This document shows positions 7,546 through 13,443 of a DNA stretch of 13,443 bases, one piece after another. The position numbers and the translations under genes were made by a program. The stretch spans positions 1-13,443 of the forward strand of contig CAZFDE010000071.1 of assembly GCA_964517795.1 (NCBI GenBank). The letters run 5' to 3'. Under the pieces are notes generated by a model. The model saw only the letters and a program-made list of their open reading frames with translations, was not told where the DNA came from and made no database searches. Each line of letters opens with the position of its first letter. Within the stretch, counting starts at the first letter, position 1. The DNA comes from CAZFDE01 sp964517795 (GTDB taxonomy: Bacteria; Planctomycetota; Phycisphaerae; Sedimentisphaerales; Anaerobacaceae).

Positions 7546-8073
7546 ATGGTAAGCAAAGAACAACTCAAAAACAGGATTCCCATCTTACTGGTCGATGACG
7601 ACGAGGACGATATCCATCTGGTCAAACGGGCATTCCAAAAAGGACGCATATTAAATAAACTCTATGTTGCCCATGACGGGGAGGAGGCCCTCGACTTTCT
7701 GTATCATCGCGGTGATTTCGAAAACCATATCGATCTGCCGCGTCCGGGGATCATTTTACTGGACCTGAACATGCCGCGTATGGACGGCCGTGAAACGTTG
7801 CAGGTGATTAAAGCGGACGAGAATCTGCAAAGCATCCCGATTATTGTGTTGACCACCTCCGATGCCGAAAAAGACATCCTCGAATCCTATAAACACGGGG
7901 CGAACAGTTTTATCACCAAACCGGTCGAATTCAGCAAATTCCTTGAAGCGGTTGTTACGATCGGTAAATACTGGCTTAGTATCGCAGAAGTGCCGGAAAT
8001 AACGGACGAACAACGATTTAATCCGTGTATTGCTATTCAATCCGGTGAAACCAACAAATCCGAATCGTGTTAA
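7546..8073 (+). CDS. Stand-alone receiver, Rcp1-like response regulator
   Basis: This 175-residue protein is a single receiver domain with a short C-terminal tail and no DNA-binding or enzymatic output. The acidic pocket VDDDEDD (Asp17, Asp18), phosphoacceptor Asp73 in ILLDLNMPRMDG, switch Thr103 in VLTTSD and Lys125 in ITKPV are all present. The EDD after the pocket, the long alpha1-beta2 region and the FLYHRGDF segment (51-58) are characteristic of Rcp1, the cyanobacterial phytochrome response regulator. This matches the phytochrome-type phosphoacceptor domain of the kinase just upstream. The GAGAGGA at 7533-7539, 6 bases before the ATG, is the strongest ribosome binding site in the cassette. 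It is probably the cognate phosphoacceptor, acting by protein contact or as a relay. Confidence 0.92.
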   Translation: MVSKEQLKNRIPILLVDDDEDDIHLVKRAFQKGRILNKLYVAHDGEEALDFLYHRGDFENHIDLPRPGIILLDLNMPRMDGRETLQVIKADENLQSIPIIVLTTSDAEKDILESYKHGANSFITKPVEFSKFLEAVVTIGKYWLSIAEVPEITDEQRFNPCIAIQSGETNKSESC

Positions 8074-8115
8074 CAGAAAAAAGAATACCACTTTATGAAT
8101 ATACGGAGACTGATG

Positions 8116-8517
8116 ATGAATACAAATGACGAAATCAAATTACTGATCATTGACGATGACGAAGTCGATGCGATGGTTCTGCAGCGCTATATTCACCGCA
8201 GCAAAACATATAATCTTGCCTGTGACTATGTTTCGTCCCTTGACGAGGCGATGGAACTGCTTAAAGCAAACAACTATGGCCTGATCCTGCTGGACAATCG
8301 GCTGGACATGTGTACCACTGCCAAAGAGGTTCTGAAAGCATTTCAAGACAGCCATATTACAACGCCGGTGATCGTAACAACCGGTCAGGTGGACGAAGAA
8401 CTCGGCAAAGAATGGATAAATCTGGGCGCACGACAGTTTACGACGAAGGACAATCTTGATACATCCTTTATCGAAACTCTGATTGAAACGCACGTTCAAC
8501 AGCCGGCCCAAACGTGA
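8116..8517 (+). CDS. Second stand-alone receiver domain response regulator
   Basis: A compact receiver with no output domain. The frame opens at ATG 8095, but GGAG at 8105-8108 sits 7 bases before the ATG at 8116 (and 4 before 8113), so I start it at 8116, giving 133 residues. Numbered from ATG 8095, the pocket IIDDDEVD has Asp20/Asp21, the phosphoacceptor is Asp67 in LILLDNRL, switch Thr95/Thr96 are in IVTTG, and Lys118 is in TTKDN. The usual Lys-Pro is replaced by Lys-Asp, and the NRLDM after the phosphoacceptor replaces the usual NMPxMDG, so it belongs to a different receiver subgroup from its neighbour. It is last of the cassette and precedes a strong terminator. It may be a second phosphoacceptor, phosphate sink or relay partner of the same kinase. 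Confidence 0.85.
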   Translation: MNTNDEIKLLIIDDDEVDAMVLQRYIHRSKTYNLACDYVSSLDEAMELLKANNYGLILLDNRLDMCTTAKEVLKAFQDSHITTPVIVTTGQVDEELGKEWINLGARQFTTKDNLDTSFIETLIETHVQQPAQT

Positions 8518-8559
8518 TTATTCCAGATTGAACCGTTTACCGCACCGATTAATATATCC

Positions 8560-8598
8560 AATCCCTGCAAATTGGATTTGCAGGGATTTTCTTTTTTC
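8560..8598 (+). terminator. Strong intrinsic terminator after the signalling cassette
   Basis: A perfect 12-base-pair stem (AATCCCTGCAAA, 8560-8571, with TTTGCAGGGATT, 8577-8588) closes a 5-base loop and is followed by a T-rich tail (TTCTTTTTT). It lies 42 bases after the last receiver gene and ends the plus-strand unit. Confidence 0.9.
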
Positions 8599-8606
8599 GG
8601 TATCAT
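8578..8606 (+). promoter_or_regulatory. Candidate promoter overlapping the terminator, for the URO-D-like gene
   Basis: TTGCAG at 8578-8583 and TATCAT at 8601-8606 are exactly 17 bases apart. The -35 box is formed by the 3' arm of the terminator stem. Transcription would start near 8613, about 20 bases before the gene. The -35 match is only partial. Confidence 0.4.
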
Positions 8607-8632
8607 CCTCCCATTGAATTCACAAATCGAAT

Positions 8633-9730
8633 ATGAATATGGATCAGATGTCATCTTATCAGCGCGTTCATACTGCTGTCCGTCATTGTCAGCCGGACCG
8701 GGTACCCTGTGACTATCTGGCGGTTACAGAAGTGACAGATACACTCTGCACGCATTTCAATGTCGATTCTTACGACGATCTGCTGGATATTCTGCAAATC
8801 GATCGACGAACGGTTTCGCCCACATATATCGGTCCTCAACTCAAGCAATTTGACGACGGCAGTTATGAAACCATCGTTTCCGGCGGGCCGGTGATGAAGG
8901 ATTTCATCCTGCCCAACGGCACCAAAAGCCCTGCAACGGTTCACTACCCTTGGAGCAATATTGAAACACCTGAAGACCTTCAGGATCGAGTCGGGTGGAG
9001 CGGTGATTTAGACTGGTGGGATTTCAGCGGGATTAAAGATCAGATCGACGCACTGCAACAGAAAGGGGATTATTGGATCGCCGCCCATGGCGACCCATCG
9101 GGTTTGCAGCATCTGTGCATGTGGGTCGGTGATGAAAAATTCCTGATGATTCTGGCAATTGAGCCGGATCTGGCCTTTGCGATGATCGAGCAGCACAATC
9201 GCTTTCGTCTTGAGCATGCACTGAAGAGTCTTGAGGCCGGAGGCGGCCGCATCCATGAACTTCACGGCGGCGGCGATTACGGCACTCAGAACGGTCTGTT
9301 GATCTCCAAAGAAATGTTTCGCAAATTTTTTAAACGGCTGTATGTTGATTTCTACACGGAAATTCGAAAGCACTTTGAGGTCGAGATCTTTTTTCACTGC
9401 TGCGGTGCGATTGTCGAATTAATCCCCGAACTGATCGAAATCGGGGTAACGATTTTGGATCCGATCCAGGTCAGTGCCCACAGCATGAATATTGAATATC
9501 TCAAGAATCGATTCGGCGATCGTCTGACGTTCCATGGCGGAATCGATATTCAGCAGTTGTTGCCATATGGGACAATCCGGCAAGTCAAATCCGAAGTACG
9601 TCGGACCATCGATATCCTGGGCCGCGACGGCGGATACATCCTCGCCCCAACCCATTGCCTGCAGCCTGATACCCCCGTTGAGAATATCCTCGCCATGTAC
9701 GAAGAGGTCCAGAATCGAAAGTTCGATTGA
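8633..9730 (+). CDS. URO-D-fold methyltransferase-like protein
   Basis: This 365-residue protein has the fold of the uroporphyrinogen decarboxylase superfamily but is probably not a heme-pathway HemE, because the N-terminal Arg-rich substrate motif of that enzyme is missing. Instead it begins with RVHTAVRHCQPDRVP, the opening seen in the MtaA/CmuA-like and uncharacterised members. It has the pair FFHCCG (His255, Cys257) and a later Cys342 (PTHCLQPDTP), which together match the zinc-ligand pattern of cobalamin-dependent methyltransferases of this family. GDYGTQNG (215-221) and FHGGIDIQQLLP (300-311) are other family signatures. Such single proteins are common in planctomycetes, with substrates unknown. 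Three in-frame ATGs occur close together (8633, 8639, 8648). No clear Shine-Dalgarno sequence selects among them, so the start could be 6 or 15 bases later. Confidence 0.85.
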   Translation: MNMDQMSSYQRVHTAVRHCQPDRVPCDYLAVTEVTDTLCTHFNVDSYDDLLDILQIDRRTVSPTYIGPQLKQFDDGSYETIVSGGPVMKDFILPNGTKSPATVHYPWSNIETPEDLQDRVGWSGDLDWWDFSGIKDQIDALQQKGDYWIAAHGDPSGLQHLCMWVGDEKFLMILAIEPDLAFAMIEQHNRFRLEHALKSLEAGGGRIHELHGGGDYGTQNGLLISKEMFRKFFKRLYVDFYTEIRKHFEVEIFFHCCGAIVELIPELIEIGVTILDPIQVSAHSMNIEYLKNRFGDRLTFHGGIDIQQLLPYGTIRQVKSEVRRTIDILGRDGGYILAPTHCLQPDTPVENILAMYEEVQNRKFD

Positions 9731-9774
9731 ATTAAAAGGCCCCAAAGATTAAAAAAAAATACCGTAAATGGGGG

Positions 9775-9803
9775 TTGATTTCGGCAACGGTTTAGTTTAA
9801 GAT
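9775..9803 (+). promoter_or_regulatory. Promoter for tRNA-Val
   Basis: TTGATT at 9775-9780 and TAAGAT at 9798-9803 are spaced by exactly 17 bases. The tRNA begins 16 bases after the -10 box, as expected for a short-leader stable RNA gene. Confidence 0.65.
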
Positions 9804-9818
9804 AGCGGTTCGTCTTCG

Positions 9819-9892
9819 GGGCGATTAGCTCAGATGGCTAGAGCGCCTGCTCGACACGCAGGAGGTCACTGGTTCAAGTCCAGTATCGCCCA
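9819..9892 (+). tRNA. tRNA-Val(GAC)
   Basis: The full cloverleaf can be drawn. The acceptor stem GGGCGAT pairs with ATCGCCC, the D arm is GCTC/GAGC with GG in the loop, and the anticodon stem CCTGC pairs with GCAGG around the loop TCGACAC. The T arm ACTGG/CCAGT has loop TTCAAGT, and the discriminator is A. The anticodon GAC (9853-9855) reads valine codon GUC and also GUU by wobble. CCA is not encoded. The base before the anticodon (position 33, base 9852) is C rather than the nearly universal U, which is unusual. All stems are perfectly paired, so it does not look like a decayed copy. Confidence 0.93.
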
Positions 9893-9899
9893 CTTTTTT

Positions 9900-9937
9900 G
9901 CTCTGTTGACAGATAGTGACAACAGGGCTTTTTTTTG
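9900..9937 (+). terminator. Intrinsic terminator after tRNA-Val
   Basis: GCTCTGTTG (9900-9908) pairs with CAACAGGGC (9920-9928), nine base pairs with one G-T wobble, and is followed by eight T residues. It lies 7 bases after the tRNA 3' end and marks a single-gene transcript. Confidence 0.88.
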
Positions 9938-10327
9938 TGCTTAAAAGCGGGTTTTCAAAGTGCTCAACTGCCAAGAGGCTATCCCGTGACAAATCCAACT
10001 TATTTATGCACCCAGTTTTTGAAGACACGCTCAGCCTTTGACTCCTAAAGTCGGCTGAAATACAACAACCAACCGTACTTTTGCAATGATTCATATAAAT
10101 CAGCGTTCGTTGGAGTAGATCAATCAAAGTAAAAGACTTTATAGTCCCACTGTCAACCCTGTTTTGATCGACATCGCCAAATCATGGCAATCGATAAAAG
10201 CATGTTGTTTTGTTTGTGTACAGTCATAATGCCTATCGAAGATCTAATACTTCCATAATTGTCAAATTTTTTAGCTTAATACTTTTATCTTAGGTCTCTT
10301 TCAGTTTTTCCTGGAAACGATCCCAGA
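9938..10327. other. Gene-free stretch downstream of the tRNA
   Basis: This stretch of about 390 bases holds no open frame with protein-like composition and no copy of the tRNA 3' end, so there is no sign of an integrated element at the tRNA. The only structure noted is a hairpin at 10031-10058: TCAGCC with GGCTGA, an unpaired TTT, then GACT with AGTC around a 5-base loop. It has no T-run and so is not a standard terminator. A small RNA cannot be excluded but is not supported. Confidence 0.5.
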
Positions 10328-10708
10328 TTAATGTTGGGGCGGTTTTTTATGATAAACCGGTGGATTGAATCGCGCTACCGCGGAGATGATCGTCGCGATT
10401 GGCATAAATTCGGTCATCGGCACCATGCAGTAGATCCCGGCCAGGAGGATACACCATATGGTGGCGTTTCGGCTGAAACCATACATTGCACTGATATACC
10501 AGCCAACCAGCCCGCCGACGATCAGGCCGAAATAAAGTCCCAGCGGCCCGAATGTCGTCAGGTCCATCATATCCAGCAGCAGGCCGCCCAACACCGGACC
10601 CAGCGCATAATTAATCCGCCACCACAGCCCGGGCGGTCTTTGCGGTTTCTGCCGGCCTATCTTCGGCTGCTTGCGCCGAACATCGACTTTTTGCGGCTCA
10701 TCGTCCAT
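10328..10708 (-). CDS. Small conserved-type membrane protein, function unknown
   Basis: I do not recognise the family. The 126-residue product has a strongly basic, proline-containing N-terminus (residues 8-31: many Lys and Arg) ending in PGLWWRINY. Hydrophobic segments follow at about 34-50, 54-76 and 82-112, so it probably crosses the membrane three or four times with the basic tail in the cytoplasm. The opposite strand is also open over the same span, but that frame reads as a low-complexity Arg/His/Gln-rich product. The membrane-helix pattern makes the minus strand the coding one. An in-frame stop shortly upstream fixes ATG 10708 as the first possible start. No Shine-Dalgarno sequence precedes it, although a perfect one lies further upstream. 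It is divergent from the importer operon, with no shared function evident. Confidence 0.65.
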   Translation of the reverse strand: MDDEPQKVDVRRKQPKIGRQKPQRPPGLWWRINYALGPVLGGLLLDMMDLTTFGPLGLYFGLIVGGLVGWYISAMYGFSRNATIWCILLAGIYCMVPMTEFMPIATIISAVARFNPPVYHKKPPQH

Positions 10709-10759
10709 ATCTTCAACCCATCATAAATGCAGCGATCTGAGAAATCAAATCCAAAGCGT

Positions 10760-10793
10760 TTATCGTTCGCCCATTTATTCTCTAACCTCCTTT
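10760..10793 (-). promoter_or_regulatory. Orphan consensus Shine-Dalgarno with mini-ORF in the leader of the small membrane gene
   Basis: On the minus strand AAAGGAGGTT (10793-10784) is a full-strength ribosome binding site. Ten bases after the core lies ATG GGC GAA CGA TAA (10774-10760), a four-codon reading frame. It ends about 50 bases before the start of the membrane-protein gene, which itself has no recognisable ribosome binding site. It could be a leader peptide or chance. Confidence 0.3.
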
Positions 10794-10797
10794 ACAA

Positions 10798-10826
10798 TTG
10801 ACAATCCGTACCCCGAACGCTAAAGT
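10798..10826 (+). promoter_or_regulatory. Promoter for the ABC importer operon
   Basis: A perfect TTGACA (10798-10803) is followed after 17 bases by TAAAGT (10821-10826). The start would lie near 10833, about 20 bases before the binding-protein gene. The leader is far too short for a cobalamin riboswitch, and I see no Fur-like palindrome. Confidence 0.6.
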
Positions 10827-10853
10827 CGGAGCCGAACTACTTATATAATACGC

Positions 10854-11786
10854 ATGAAGAAATCAATTTATTCCATTGTATTTATTGTCGCAATTATCGC
10901 AGCGATCGGCGTATCGATGTGGCTTTCGGGGTTATCTCCTCAGCAGCGTCAGCGGTCTTCGGATAGCGGGCAGATCGAACGAATCGTATCGATCAATCCG
11001 GCCGCTACGGAGCTGATTTTCGCACTGGACTGTCAGAATCGACTGGTCGGGATCAGTGATTTTTGTCTGTATCCACCCGAAACCCAAAACTATGAGCGGC
11101 TTGGCGGGGGGATCAATCTGAACTTTGAACGAGTTACCGCCCTGCAACCCGATCTGGTGATCATTCAGGGCAAAAGTCAGCAGATCGTCGATTTCTGCAA
11201 TACCAAAGGGATCGAGATTATGCGGATGGATTTGTGGGATATTAACGGACTGATGGCGGATATTCAAATACTGGCCAAAAAGTTAGGGCGTAGGGACAAG
11301 GGCAACGAACTGATTGCCAAAATCCGATCTCAACTCAAAGCGGTTCAAATCGCTGTTGAAGACAAGCCGGTGAAATCTGTATTCTTTTCCTTTTCACGAA
11401 CACCGGGAACCTTGACCGGGATCAGCACGGTCGGCAAAGGGACATTACTCGACGAACTGGTGGAACTGGCCGGCGGTGAAAATATCTTTGCCGATGTGAC
11501 CACCGCATATCCGGTTATTTCCAAGGAGGCCCTGCTGCGACTGGATCCACAGGTGATTATCGAGCCGGTACCGGCGCGCAGCTTCAGTGAAACGAAACGG
11601 AAATCGGCCATCAATGATTGGCAACAACTTTCGAAGATAAGGGCCGTTCACAACGGCGATATTTACTTTCCCGATGCAGACCTTATACTCAAACCCGGCC
11701 CGCGGATCGGCATCGCGGCCAAAGTATTGGCAGAATGTATTCATGGAGTAACGATTAACGATGCAAGCTTCGCTGAGCATCCATAA
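10854..11786 (+). CDS. Metal-chelate/cobalamin-type ABC importer, periplasmic binding protein
   Basis: This 310-residue protein belongs to the helical-backbone binding protein family (BtuF/FhuD/FepB type, periplasmic binding protein PF01497). An N-terminal signal or anchor helix (about 5-24) has no lipobox cysteine. The family core begins ERIVSINPAATELIFALDCQNRLVGISDFCLYPPE (starting at residue 42), continues with GINLNFERVTALQPDLVI (86-103) and ends with the second-lobe segments AGGENIF and LLRLDPQVIIEP. The SDFCLYPPE segment is closest in character to BtuF-like cobalamin-binding members, but siderophores or heme cannot be ruled out. No Shine-Dalgarno sequence is visible before ATG 10854; the start is supported by the signal helix. 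Its end overlaps the ATPase gene by 26 bases, so the three genes form one operon. Confidence 0.88.
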   Translation: MKKSIYSIVFIVAIIAAIGVSMWLSGLSPQQRQRSSDSGQIERIVSINPAATELIFALDCQNRLVGISDFCLYPPETQNYERLGGGINLNFERVTALQPDLVIIQGKSQQIVDFCNTKGIEIMRMDLWDINGLMADIQILAKKLGRRDKGNELIAKIRSQLKAVQIAVEDKPVKSVFFSFSRTPGTLTGISTVGKGTLLDELVELAGGENIFADVTTAYPVISKEALLRLDPQVIIEPVPARSFSETKRKSAINDWQQLSKIRAVHNGDIYFPDADLILKPGPRIGIAAKVLAECIHGVTINDASFAEHP

Positions 11787-12567
11787 TATCGGTTATCATT
11801 ATCCAGACAGCCTATGGCGACTGAGCGGAATCAATCTGGATATCGCCGCCGGGCAGATCACCGGAATTGTCGGACCGAACGGATCAGGCAAAAGCACCCT
11901 GCTAAAGGTCGCCGCGGGGATCATCTCGCCGGATGAAGGCAAGGTCTTGCTTGGCAAAAAGCCGATTGCCCAACTCTCGCGGCGAACAATCGCCCAAAAC
12001 CTCGGCTATCTGCCGCAGCAGGTGACCAGTACCTTCGATTACATCGTCAGTGAGGTTGTCGCGATGGGCCGCTTCGCTCATACATCGGCGATGACTTTTT
12101 TAAGCGGCAACGATGTCGAAATCGTCGATCAATGCCTGCAGCAGACCGGGACATTTGATTTTCGGTCGCGGCGGCTGTCCCATCTTTCCGGCGGGGAACG
12201 TCAACGGGTCATGCTCGCTTCGGTTTTGGCTCAGCAGCCGAATATCCTGCTGCTGGATGAGCCGACGACCGGTCTGGACATTCATCATCAGGTCACATTT
12301 TTCAATTTAATAAAGGACCTGGCCAAAGAAGGTCTGGCAATCGCCGTAGTCACCCATGACTTGAACCTGGCATCATTGTTTTGCGATCAATTACTGCTGC
12401 TCAATCAAGGTTCACGTGTGAAGTACGGCCCGCCGAAAGAGGTTATCACAAAGGAGGTGCTCAGCGGGATCTATCCGGGTAATATCTTTATCAGCCGCTT
12501 CCCGTGGGTGGATAAGCCGATGGTGCTGCCGACCGATTGGGTGGATGTTTCGGAGGGCCGCCAATGA
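11761..12567 (+). CDS. ABC importer ATP-binding protein (FecE/FhuC/BtuD type)
   Basis: This is a 268-residue cytoplasmic ATPase that powers the importer. Walker A is GPNGSGKST (38-46), the Q-loop is LPQQ (84-87), the signature is LSGGERQR (142-149), Walker B is ILLLDEP (162-168), the D-loop is GLD (171-173) and the switch histidine is His199 in VVTHDLNL. All are intact. The order LGYLPQQ, then VAMGRF, is typical of iron-chelate and cobalamin transporters. A C-terminal extension of about 25 residues after GNIFISRFPWV is common in this group. The start at 11761 lies inside the binding-protein gene and is preceded by GGAG at 11745-11748, 12 bases away. The stop overlaps the permease start (ATGA). 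Confidence 0.95.
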   Translation: MQASLSIHNIGYHYPDSLWRLSGINLDIAAGQITGIVGPNGSGKSTLLKVAAGIISPDEGKVLLGKKPIAQLSRRTIAQNLGYLPQQVTSTFDYIVSEVVAMGRFAHTSAMTFLSGNDVEIVDQCLQQTGTFDFRSRRLSHLSGGERQRVMLASVLAQQPNILLLDEPTTGLDIHHQVTFFNLIKDLAKEGLAIAVVTHDLNLASLFCDQLLLLNQGSRVKYGPPKEVITKEVLSGIYPGNIFISRFPWVDKPMVLPTDWVDVSEGRQ

Positions 12568-13443
12568 CCCTCGAAAAGGCCTACGTGATGACCTGGCAGC
12601 GATTTGCGGCCAATCTGCTGATCTATTTCCTGCTGGCCATGGCGGCATTATGCATCTGCCCGTTTATCGGAACCGAATCGCTCAGTTTGAACACAATTAT
12701 CAATGACCTCCGCACAGATACCTGGAGCACGGACACTGAGATATTCTTGAATATCCGGATACCGCGTGTACTGCTTGGCTTTTTGGCGGGCGGGACGCTG
12801 GCGTTGGTGGGTGCGTGTTTTCAGGTTATTTTGAAAAATCCGCTGGCCACGCCTTACACCCTCGGCGTCATGGGCGGAGCGGCGGTCGGGGCCTATATCG
12901 CGATTGCATTTGATGTTCTGGCCGTTTCGTTCGGGCCGTTTTCGACGGTCCAGCTTTTCGCTTTTACCGGTGCAGGCGTTACAATGGTCATCATTTACCT
13001 GATTTCCCGAAGAACCGAAGGTATTTCCACAACGACGCTGCTGCTGGCGGGCGTAACGATCGGGATCATCTGCGGGGCCGCGATCCTGCTGATCCGCTAC
13101 ATCTCCAAGCCGGATCTGCTGGTTTCGATGGACCGCTGGACGATGGGGTCGGCCGACACGGTCGGATTTCGCGATATTTCAGTGATCCTGGTCCCGGTCG
13201 TGATCGGGCTGGGACTGATCCTGCAGCACACTAATGCCCTGAACGCCCTTTCACTGGGCGAGGAGATGGCCGGCGGATTCGGCGTCGAAGTAGCAAAGGT
13301 ACAATTTTTCGTATTTTTCGGCGGTTCACTGGCCGTTGCGGCCGTTGTCTCGGTAACCGGCCCGATCGGGTTTATAGGTTTGCTGGTGCCGCACATTATC
13401 CGGCGGCTGAGCGGATTTGACAGCCGCATCGTATTGCCCGGCT
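12564..13443 (+). CDS. FecCD-family ABC importer permease (partial, runs off the right edge)
   Basis: The frame opens at ATG 12564, sharing four bases (ATGA) with the ATPase stop, and stays open to the end of the window. It gives about 293 residues of a family usually near 330-350. TM1 is at about 15-34. The family motif RIPRVLLGFLAGGTLALVG, followed by FQVILKNPLATPYTLGVMGGA, is at about 65-106. DRWTMGS comes next, then LGEEMAGGFGVEV, and the signature GPIGFIGLLVPHIIRR lies near the edge. Several transmembrane helices are evident; the full protein should have about ten. It forms the membrane channel of the importer with the two preceding gene products. Only the C-terminal helices are missing here. 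Confidence 0.95.
   Translation, partial: MTLEKAYVMTWQRFAANLLIYFLLAMAALCICPFIGTESLSLNTIINDLRTDTWSTDTEIFLNIRIPRVLLGFLAGGTLALVGACFQVILKNPLATPYTLGVMGGAAVGAYIAIAFDVLAVSFGPFSTVQLFAFTGAGVTMVIIYLISRRTEGISTTTLLLAGVTIGIICGAAILLIRYISKPDLLVSMDRWTMGSADTVGFRDISVILVPVVIGLGLILQHTNALNALSLGEEMAGGFGVEVAKVQFFVFFGGSLAVAAVVSVTGPIGFIGLLVPHIIRRLSGFDSRIVLPG

Noticed and set aside
8633..9730. Annotation as heme-pathway uroporphyrinogen decarboxylase (hemE)
   Set aside because: The N-terminal substrate-binding motif of HemE is absent, while the His-x-Cys-Gly and later Cys zinc pattern of the methyltransferase branch is present.
9825..10127. Minus-strand frame ending in GDTGLEPVTSCVSSRRSS
   Set aside because: This peptide is the antisense translation of the tRNA gene, a well-known spurious product in databases. 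The rest of the frame has no protein-like features.
9819..10327. Integrated element at the tRNA-Val gene
   Set aside because: No integrase, no second copy of the tRNA 3' end and no composition change were found; a good terminator follows the tRNA directly.
10331..10726. Plus-strand frame of 131 codons opposite the small membrane protein
   Set aside because: Its product is a low-complexity Arg/Gln/His-rich sequence, whereas the minus strand gives a basic tail and regular hydrophobic helices.
10844..10849. TATAAT just before the importer binding-protein start, possibly a leaderless promoter
   Set aside because: It has no -35 partner at a usual distance and would place the start inside the ATG. 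The TTGACA/TAAAGT pair upstream is a better promoter.
10709..10853. Cobalamin riboswitch ahead of the importer
   Set aside because: Only about 20 bases of leader follow the predicted promoter and no B12-box-like sequence is present.

Overview
The window looks like chromosomal DNA of a Planctomycetota bacterium, probably a Phycisphaerae-type lineage. This is inferred from three things: a prepilin-type protein with the short N-terminal segment and C-terminal layout that planctomycetes carry in many copies, a URO-D-fold protein of the non-heme methyltransferase type, and a degenerate heptamer tandem repeat between genes. The assignment rests on protein character only. Base composition is moderate and similar throughout, and I see no insertion sequence, phage gene or CRISPR array.

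Layout, left to right. (1) On the minus strand, hisH and hisF form a tightly coupled histidine-biosynthesis pair, followed downstream of hisF by eight copies of a degenerate 7-base repeat. (2) Divergent from them, on the plus strand, are glmS (glucosamine-6-phosphate synthase) and a prepilin-like protein with its own good promoter at the end of glmS. (3) A 293-base non-coding stretch with a dyad precedes a four-gene plus-strand cassette: a periplasmic ABC_sub_bind-type binding protein (TTG start), a membrane histidine kinase with a HAMP domain and phytochrome-type phosphoacceptor domain, an Rcp1-like receiver, and a second stand-alone receiver. A strong intrinsic terminator closes the cassette. 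(4) A single URO-D-fold methyltransferase-like gene starts from a promoter embedded in that terminator. (5) Next comes a tRNA-Val(GAC) gene with a clear promoter and terminator, then about 390 bases without a gene. (6) A small minus-strand membrane protein is divergent from a metal-chelate/cobalamin-type ABC importer operon: binding protein, ATPase and FecCD permease. Overlapping reading frames link the three importer genes, and the permease runs off the right edge.

How the genes may work together. The least ordinary part is the 4557-8517 cassette. It has a secreted ligand-binding protein, a membrane kinase and two receivers without output domains. This suggests a phosphorelay in which a small-molecule or metal signal captured outside the membrane is passed to receiver proteins that act by protein contact rather than DNA binding. 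The binding protein has an apparent extra N-terminal lobe, two histidine clusters and a CxxC pair. The URO-D-like protein and the BtuF-like importer could both relate to corrinoid chemistry, but only family resemblance supports that link.
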